A stretch of 64,000 bases of DNA, taken from contig CM075652.1 in the NCBI GenBank assembly GCA_037953625.1, positions 36,512,501 through 36,576,500 of the forward strand, in the 5' to 3' direction. This DNA comes from Crotalaria pallida. Lineage: Eukaryota; Streptophyta; Magnoliopsida; Fabales; Fabaceae. The position numbers were made by a program, and so were the translations under genes. This document shows positions 57,773-64,000 of the stretch, piece by piece (the first letter of the stretch is position 1; each line of letters begins with the position of its first letter). The notes below the pieces were generated by a model, which did not search any database, was not told where the DNA came from, and saw only the letters and a list, made by a program, of their open reading frames with translations.

Positions 57773-58378
57773 ATGGCAACTAGAAACCAGAATCACACTA
57801 ATGTGATGTTAGAAAGGATAACCGCGGTGCTGGAGACTATGCAACAACAAGCTCAGCAACCACCTCAACCGGTTAACCCACCTCATCAGTGTAATGTGGG
57901 TAACATCGAGGCGAAGAGTTTGGCTGATTTTAGGAGTTGTAATCCACTTAAGTTTGAAGGAGGATTTAAACCTGAGGAGGCCAATAAGTGGATTCACACC
58001 CTGGATAAGATTCTGAGAACTTTGGATTGCACGAAAGCTCAAAAAGTAGCATATACAGTCTACATGCTAGAAGACGAAGCTGAGAACTGGTGGAATCATA
58101 CGGTTCAGCTCCTACGCTATGAAGGAAGGGATGTGAATTGGGATGTATTTATGGAGAAGTTTCTCAATAAATACTTCCCTGAAAACTTGAGGAGAAAGAA
58201 GGAAGTGGAGTTCTTGCAGATGAAGCAAGGAGACATGAGCGTGGGTGAGTACGCGGCTAAGTTTGAGGAATTGATGAAGTACTATCCATACTATCAGAAC
58301 AACCCCGATGAAAGGAGCAAGTGTATCAAGTTTGAGGGAGGCTTGAGGCCCAAGCTGAAGTCTATTTTCAGCTATTAA
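57773..58378 (+). pseudogene. gag of II-b
   Basis: Starts MATRNQNHTNVMLERITAVL and is open for 201 codons with the retrotransposon gag domain (DEAENWWNHTV, FLNKYFPENLRRKKEVEFLQ, KQGDMSVGEYAAKFEELMKY, DERSKCIKFEGGLRP). A TAA after SIFSY interrupts it. The frame goes on to about 58480 (IRGFPALVDMCRMYEDDKKAE). It is the longest undisturbed gag of the window. Confidence 0.9.
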
Positions 58379-58570
58379 CAGATCCGAGGTTTTCCTGCAC
58401 TTGTGGACATGTGTAGGATGTATGAGGATGACAAGAAAGCTGAAAGATTGCAAGCAATAGAGAGAAAAGAAGTGTCAGGAGGAGTCTTTAGAATAGATTT
58501 GATTTGTCTACCTTTATTGCATTAGAATGCGATCTTGGGAATCGACTGGTTGAGTTCTATTATAGGACCA
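58379..58570 (+). pseudogene. gag end joined to protease remnant, II-b
   Basis: After the gag tail the sequence jumps, without knuckle or protease active site, to a protease C-terminus (RIDLICLPLLH, stop, NAILGIDWLSSI). A deletion of several hundred bases joined the two. Confidence 0.65.
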
Positions 58571-60228
58571 TTGATGGACTCCCTTAGGTCAAACTCCTAT
58601 AACCAAGGTAACCCGAAGAATTAGCCTTTCATATGAAATAAGAATACACGAGGATTTTCAGTAATTGAAGGGGGAAGGCTAACAACCTCTCCTACATTGC
58701 TCTTACTCGATTCATGCGGAAGTATTAAAGAATAATTTCCTGTGTCGAGGTAAGGACTCGGATGAGAGTAGTCTTAAGGAAGGAAGGTGGGGGTGTATGC
58801 ATCAAAGTGATCGAATAAACCCGGGGTGAGCTCTTGTTGTATGACTTGGAGCTTGCAACAAGTATGCTCACTCTAAAAGATCCGGAGGTTTTGTCTTTAA
58901 TGCTCTTTGTCTTGAGAATTCAGAGATCAAAGGAGTATGAAGGAATTAACTCGATTAAAAGAAGAGATTGAATTGGAGTTATCATCAATGGTTGGGTCTG
59001 AAAGTTTTGATTTCGAGCCTCAATACTTAATCAGTAAAGTGAAAGGTAATGACAAATATTGAGTCGAAGAACGATTCATGGAAACTTTAAGGTGACTAAG
59101 AGGCTGTTCTAAGTAGGGAAGTTGAAAGGGAATAAGAGACTAACATATGGAAGAACTTTTTCTTTATACCAGAATTTGTATCTCGAATGATTCGTGAACT
59201 GGGAATGAAAATTTTGGAATTATGCACACAAGAGATGAGTGGATAAAAGGTCATGCCATTTCCATGTTAAGTAATGTAGCGAGGAACTTGTGGGAACCGT
59301 GTAAGATAGATGTTGAAACAAAAGATATATATATCGCTTTATTAGCATTCGAAAAGACGACTTTGGGAACTGAAGAGAGTTCTCAAGACGCATGAGAAGG
59401 ATATGAGGGGTTGAATTGCTAAACATAGAACGAGAAAGTGTTAGTCTCAGAATAGGCTTTGCCAAGTTCAAAGGACAAGGAAGTATGCTGCAGTACGACC
59501 CGGACGGAAGGTTCAAATATGTGAACTTTAGAATGGATTAGGTCCGAACCTCTAACCAGCTATCAATTATCAATGCATAAGGAATTTTCTCGATATTGGA
59601 CAACGTATGTGGAATTTATAAGTACAATGGATGAGCATAAGAAGTTGGTAGAATGAGTGTCCAAAACCAGTATAAGAGGGACTTGGGCAAAAAGGAAGTG
59701 TTCAATTAGAAGAAAAGGAAAGGTAGTTAAGAAAATTAATTATGGAGGAATGGCAAAATTAAAGGAACCCCGATCGTGAGAATTATAGAGTATGTTAATT
59801 AGAAGTAAGAGTTTGCCCAATTCCATGTGTAGGAAATGAGGTGCGTCACTTTGGACTAAGTAGTGGTACACATATAAGGACCTTCAATTGCAGCTGTAAG
59901 AGACTGAGATTTTAATTTGTCAGATTCAGCAAGAGTTAAGAGTAAGAAGGAAACGGACGTCAAGCGAGTGGAATTTGGATGGTGCCCAACCTGTTAGGAT
60001 GTTAGTTAGATCTATGTGTAGGTAATATGAGTTTATCCTTTCTATGATCGGAATTAACGTAATCAATGTCTCCGATTGCGTTAGTTACATCGTTTTGTAA
60101 TCTGAAAACCTGAGTAGGTCCTTGATTTGAATTTCTGTGATCAAAACCCTTAACACAGTTGGATGTGATAAATATCTTTGAGCGCTACAGAAAGAGAAAG
60201 ATCAGTTAAGACTAGAGAGATTAATAAC
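58571..60228. other. decayed retroelement-like sequence
   Basis: No ORF above 100 codons. Short stretches recall pol (near 58765-58805 a KEGGGVCIKV-like string, in RT position). It may be the rest of the II-b pol after heavy mutation, or another element. Nothing else recognised. Confidence 0.4.
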
Positions 60229-60282
60229 TGTAACATCCTCACTTGTAATAGTTCATTTTAGATTTTAATAAAAATCAGAGTT
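60229..60282 (-). mobile_element. 3' LTR remnant of element IV-a
   Basis: TGTAACATCCTCACTTG onward matches the first ~54 bp (plus strand) of the LTR at 60987, i.e. the sense 3' end. It then joins gag sequence directly, showing a large internal deletion. Confidence 0.75.
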
Positions 60283-60804
60283 CCCAGAACACCGGATGAG
60301 GTCTTCGAAGTGTGCGGCATCTTCTCCAACGCACATACTTCCCTGTGTTAAATTCAGGAATGCCAGCTCTTTTTCTCGGCGGACATCTTTCGGAAAGTAC
60401 TTCCCTAGGAACCTGATTCTGAACACATCCCAGGTGATCTCCTGGTTAGCGATCTCCATTTCCCTTCGTACACGCTCCCACCAATATTCGGCTTCTCCAG
60501 TGAGCATGTACGCCGCAAAAAGAACTATCTGCTCCGCAGGCGGTGAAATCGTGCGGAAAATCTTCTCCAATTCTTGGAGCCATCTCTGGGCTGCATCCGG
60601 ATTGTAGCCACCTTCAAACTTGGGCGGATCGTTCTGCATGAATCTGGTTAGCCAATCGATGCCCATTGGGCCTGATGTTTGGTGGAGTGCGGCGGCTGCT
60701 GTTGCTGCGGCTGTTGTTACTGTCTCAGCCTGATTCTGATTCATTTGGACCAGATTTTCTAGTATAGCAGCCATCCTTTCATCCTGTGTACGTCTCAGAG
60801 GCAT
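60283..60804 (-). pseudogene. gag of IV-a, truncated
   Basis: Start MPLRRTQDERMAAILENLVQ at 60804, alanine-rich stretch, then PPKFEGGYNPDAAQRW, GEAEYWWERVRREME, FLGKYFPKDVRREKELAFL, QGSMCVGEDAAHFEDL. A gypsy gag clearly different from families I and II. Cut after about 170 residues by the deletion joining it to the LTR remnant. Confidence 0.88.
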
Positions 60805-60970
60805 GGTGACTAAGTTCTGGAAAAAGAGAACGTTATTCCACAATTGACTAAAAACTCTTATTTAAATATATCTATTTATCTATTCTAAGACTTGACACTA
60901 TTACTTAATTACTCGCTGGGTGAGTAATCAATAGGAGTTGTGAGTCCAAACTCCAGGGCCGAGGGAAACT

Positions 60971-60982
60971 GCTCTGATACCA
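60971..60982 (-). other. primer binding site of IV-a (tRNA-iMet)
   Basis: Sense TGGTATCAGAGC, four bases from the LTR end at 60987. Confidence 0.9.
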
Positions 60983-61377
60983 TAAATGTAACATCCTCAC
61001 TTGTAATAGTTAATTTTAGTTTTTAATAAAAATCAGAGTTTAAAAGTTCATTTTAGAATTTAATTACTTATGAAAATTCTCTGGAAAATCCGGCAGAGTT
61101 TCCTCTGTTTTTCGGACTTCCCAAAATTTTCCTTCTTATAAACCTGTCAGTCTAGAATTGTTTAAAACATAAACTCAATAAATTAAAAACCAGTTCAGAT
61201 CCTAACGCCCGATTAATACCAATCTCAGGGCATATAAATACACATATTATAAATTACAAAATATAACAGTTTTAATGTAATTAAAAACAAAATCCCCTCT
61301 TGGTATCATAACCACACACTCCACGTAGTGGAGGGTTTCCAGTTCGGCCCGCAACAGTGTAAGCTCCGCTCCCGTAC

Positions 61378-63057
61378 CTGTAAAATGATATCAAGAAGGG
61401 TAGCATTACACAGAACTTAAAAAGATAAATTCTAAAAGAAGACATAGTAAATAACTAAGCCTACTTAATCATTAATATATTTTATTCACAGTTATTCATA
61501 TAAATAAACTCTTTCAGTTCTTCACTTATTCACGCATTCTCTTAATTATTGATTCTCTTATCATTTTCACATTCTCTTTTCTTTTCTTTTTCTTCTTTTC
61601 TTCCTTTTCCTTTCCTTTTTCTTTTCTTTATCCATTCCTTTTTCTTATGACTGAGTCCAACAGACCATCAGCCCTTTTACGTTTTATTTTGACTGAGTCC
61701 AAAAGACCATCAGTCGTTTCCTTTCCATTCTTTTTCCTTTTAATCGACACGCCTTCCTAGGCTCGCATCGATGCCGATACGCCTTCCTAGGCTCGCACCG
61801 GACTTTTATTCTCTTTTTAATCTTTTTAATCGACACGCCTTCCTAGGCTCGCATCGATGCCGATACGCCTTCTTAGGATCGCACCGGACTTTTATTCTCT
61901 TTTTAATCTTTTTAATCGACACGCCTTCCTAGGCTCGCATCGATGCCGATACGCCTTCCTAGGCTCGCATCGATGCCGATACGCCTTCCTAGGCTCGCAC
62001 CGGACTTTTATCTTTTATCATGACTGAGTCCCACAGACCATCAGCCTTTCATCATTCATTATGACTGAGTCCAACAGACCATCAGCCGTTTATCTTTTCT
62101 TTAGGACTGAGTCCAACAGACCATCGGCCGTTCTCTTTTATTCCTTTTTAATTAATTCTCTTTTCTCTTTTTATTTTTGTTTGTACTTTTCTCTTTTACT
62201 CTTTCTTTGTACTTTTCTCTTTTCTCTCGTTTCTTTATTTATAGACTTATTGTTACATTATTTACTTTTCACTCTTTTCAATATCCTTCTTTCTTTTCCT
62301 TTTTCTTACAATTTAAATAATTCTTTTATACTCATCCGAATCCTTTTAGCCTTTATCTTCATTTACGACTTATCACATTTTCTACGTTTTCTACTTTATT
62401 CTTTTTCTCTTTGTTAGTTTCCCCCAATCTTATCCAACTCTAATCATTACGGTCAATTATAGTATATTCTAGTTCTCGTTACTAATTCTTAGTTATTTCT
62501 CCGTTTTCCTTTCTCAATCAATTACCCAATTCATTGTTCCTATTTCATTAACTATATTAGTTTTAATTGCTCTATTCTCATAATCTAACTTTTCAATTAT
62601 TTCACTCCAACTTCCCTCATAATGTACTCTCTCTTAGTTTTCTTATCTTTTCGTAAATCCACTTATCGTTTTCCTTATTTTATTTTAAATCTTAATTCAT
62701 CATTTTATTTCTATTCTCTACTTTACTCTGCGTGCATTCCTTATTCCTTGTTCTAGACTCTCTTTTACCCTTTTTGTTTCTTTACCTCCCCTATAGCTTT
62801 TACTTTATAATTTCCCACATTTTGTTTTATATTAACTATTTCAATATCCTAAATACGCTCATCCATTCCGGGACTTATTCTATGCTCATACATCTTATTC
62901 CCTAAGGTGTGGTTTCTCGTCACAATTTTATTTACTTTATTTCTATCAACGGGGTACCCTAAGGTTCATTAACATACTTTTAATTACTCTATTCCTAGCT
63001 ACCACTATATAATCCTAGAATTTACTTCTTAAGCAAAGGTAACGCGAACCCTCTTAC
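61378..63057 (-). other. inferred intron of family IV LTR
   Basis: Sense donor CCCGAG/GTAAGAGG at 63057 and acceptor CATTTTACAG/GTACGGG at 61378, 1680 nt. The acceptor region shares AAGTTCTGTGTAATGCT upstream with the family III LTR (12600-12639). Confidence 0.6.
61650..62130 (-). repeat. hairpin-type tandem repeats of family IV LTR
   Basis: Two interleaved repeats: ACGCCTTCCTAGGCTCGCA units (about seven, 61747-61998) with flanks alternating between ATCGA and CCGG types, and GACTGAGTCCAACAGACCAT units (five, 61650-61690 and 62020-62125). On the sense strand each folds: GCC-TAGGAA-GGC with outer stems CCGGTGC/GTATCGG or CGATGC/GTGTCG, and GGCTGA/TCAGTC. Confidence 0.75.
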
Positions 63058-63599
63058 CTCGGGCTTTTTAAATAGAACCTGGATTTTAGCTCGGCGACGA
63101 TGACGGCGTCGACGTTGCTCCTCGTTAGCGGGAACGATCGCGACTGGACCGAGGCACGATCTTCGAGCTTCGAGGTTCCCGACGCGAGTCCGGCACGATC
63201 ACGGGTCGGTAACGGCGCCGGTGAGATCCGTGAGGAGAGAGAGCTCGGCCAACAGGGAAGGAGAGAGAAGAGCCAAGAGAAGGAAGAGAGAGGGATGGGG
63301 AGGCCCACCGTGGTGGTGGCCGCTGCTCACGGCGGTGGTGGCCGGAGAGTAGGGAGGTGGGTGGTGGAGAGTGAGAGAGGGAGAGAGAAAGCAAAGAGAG
63401 ACAAGGGAGGAGAAAGAGATAAGATCTATGGAGGAGGGAGAGAGAGACCAAGGTGGATGGTGGTGTTGGGCGGCGGTTTAGGGCGGCTCCGGCGGTGGTG
63501 GAGCTGGATGGAGGAAGGAGGAGGAGAAGAGTGGAGAGAGGTTGAGGTTTTGGGGGAAAATGGCCCCCAAAACGCGTTTTTATTTTTGCTGATCGGGGC

Positions 63600-63740
63600 A
63601 TTTTCGCTTAAGCGAAACTAGTTCAGTGATTGAACCAAGTCCACTCGCTTAAGCGAGTTGCGTTCGCTTAAGCGAACTGCTTAAGTGTGGAAACTGGAGC
63701 CCTTTCGCTTAAGCGAGATTATTTCGCTTAAGCGAAATCC
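63600..63740 (-). repeat. CGCTTAAGCG palindromes in family IV U3
   Basis: Five TCGCTTAAGCGA-type palindromes plus one half copy in 140 bp, spaced about 18-60 bp. Position upstream of the first exon corresponds to the ACCGGT pair of family I and the CTCGAG pair of family II. Confidence 0.85.
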
Positions 63741-64000
63741 CCAGCCACTGTTGTTTCATTTTTCTATTTTCCTTCTATTTTCTTCCGAACTTCAAACCTC
63801 CATAACTTCTTCGTTCACCGTTGGATCTTGCTCAAATTTTACGAGAAACTTCCAAAAAATCATATATTCATATCCAACGGTGGAAATTGTGTTTGGAGTT
63901 TTAAATCTTTTATTTTAATTTTCCCCCTTGTTATTATGTTTATTATCGAATTATCTATTTTCTGGCCCGATCCTAACTTCGACTTAACGCTCCTTTCTTC

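Larger units (their letters stand above)
60987..64000 (-). mobile_element. family IV 5' LTR (runs past window end)
   Basis: Sense 3' end GGATGTTACA at 60987 beside the PBS. At least 3.0 kb. Contains an inferred intron (63057 to 61378), tandem hairpin repeats, a long pyrimidine-rich tract (62130-63000), a GC-rich first exon (63058-63560) and CTTAAG palindromes (63600-63740). ORFs at 63054-63621 are shadows of the low-complexity GA/CT exon sequence. The LTR start is not in the window. Confidence 0.9.

Noticed and set aside
61650..62130. Satellite DNA block
   Set aside because: Short and confined to one LTR between its splice sites. Better explained as an LTR-internal repeat.
63100..63621. ORFs of 158-173 codons on both strands near the window end
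   Set aside because: GA/CT-rich low-complexity exon of the family IV LTR is open in several frames. No motif seen.

Overview
This window is nuclear DNA of a flowering plant, most likely heterochromatic. Almost all of it is nested LTR retrotransposons. The basis is plant Ty3/gypsy chromovirus-like gag-pol remnants, primer sites complementary to initiator-Met tRNA (TGGTATCAGAGC), long LTRs of the TGTAACACCC type, a CACTA transposon carrying intron-containing pieces of a plant sugar-transporter gene, and a Stowaway-like MITE. No intact single-copy host gene is present. The species cannot be named from the sequence.

Layout. 1-1890 is part of a family III LTR on the minus strand. 1891-4785 is unrecognised AT-rich DNA with one copia-type LTR and the left part of a decayed minus-strand gypsy element (family VI). 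4786-23712 and 23714-42655 are two direct, nearly identical copies of an ~18.93 kb segment: a recent tandem duplication. Read through copy 2, the region unpacks as Russian dolls. A family V LTR (minus) is entered by element I-a (plus). The 5' LTR of I-a is entered by the complete element I-b (minus, 27971-50117, TSD TTCTG). The 3' LTR of I-b holds a family III solo LTR (29343-31959, TSD CAATA), and its 5' LTR holds a family II solo LTR (40158-48026, TSD CAGAA). That solo LTR holds a 4.4 kb CACTA element (42681-47045, TSD ATA), which holds a MITE (43552-43901, TSD TA). After I-b the I-a LTR resumes (50118-51479), followed by its PBS and broken gag-pol, cut at 53932 by element II-b (LTR 53932-57482, PBS, gag). 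58571-60228 is decayed. 60229-64000 is an internally deleted family IV element (minus) whose LTR runs off the window.

The LTRs are the most interesting part. Families I-IV have LTRs of about 2.6-3.6 kb built like a gene's 5' end. In the families where a TATA box is visible it is followed by a first exon of a few hundred bases. A strong GTAAG donor then opens an inferred intron (1.40-1.79 kb), which closes at an AG acceptor. In families I and II an ORF starts 3 nt after the acceptor and encodes an unrecognised ~157-residue protein; it is conserved between the two families mainly at the amino-acid level. The introns carry dense arrays of small hairpins with changing stems but a constant TGG-type loop, and wobble pairs fall as G-U on the element's sense strand. 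Families I, II and IV also carry family-specific palindromes (ACCGGT, CTCGAG, CTTAAG). Three insertions by three different families all fall in or within ~10 bp of the ~205 bp family I hairpin array, two of them at the same five bases.

All gag-pol frames in the window are interrupted, so no element here looks autonomous. The LTR ORF is open in I-a and I-b.
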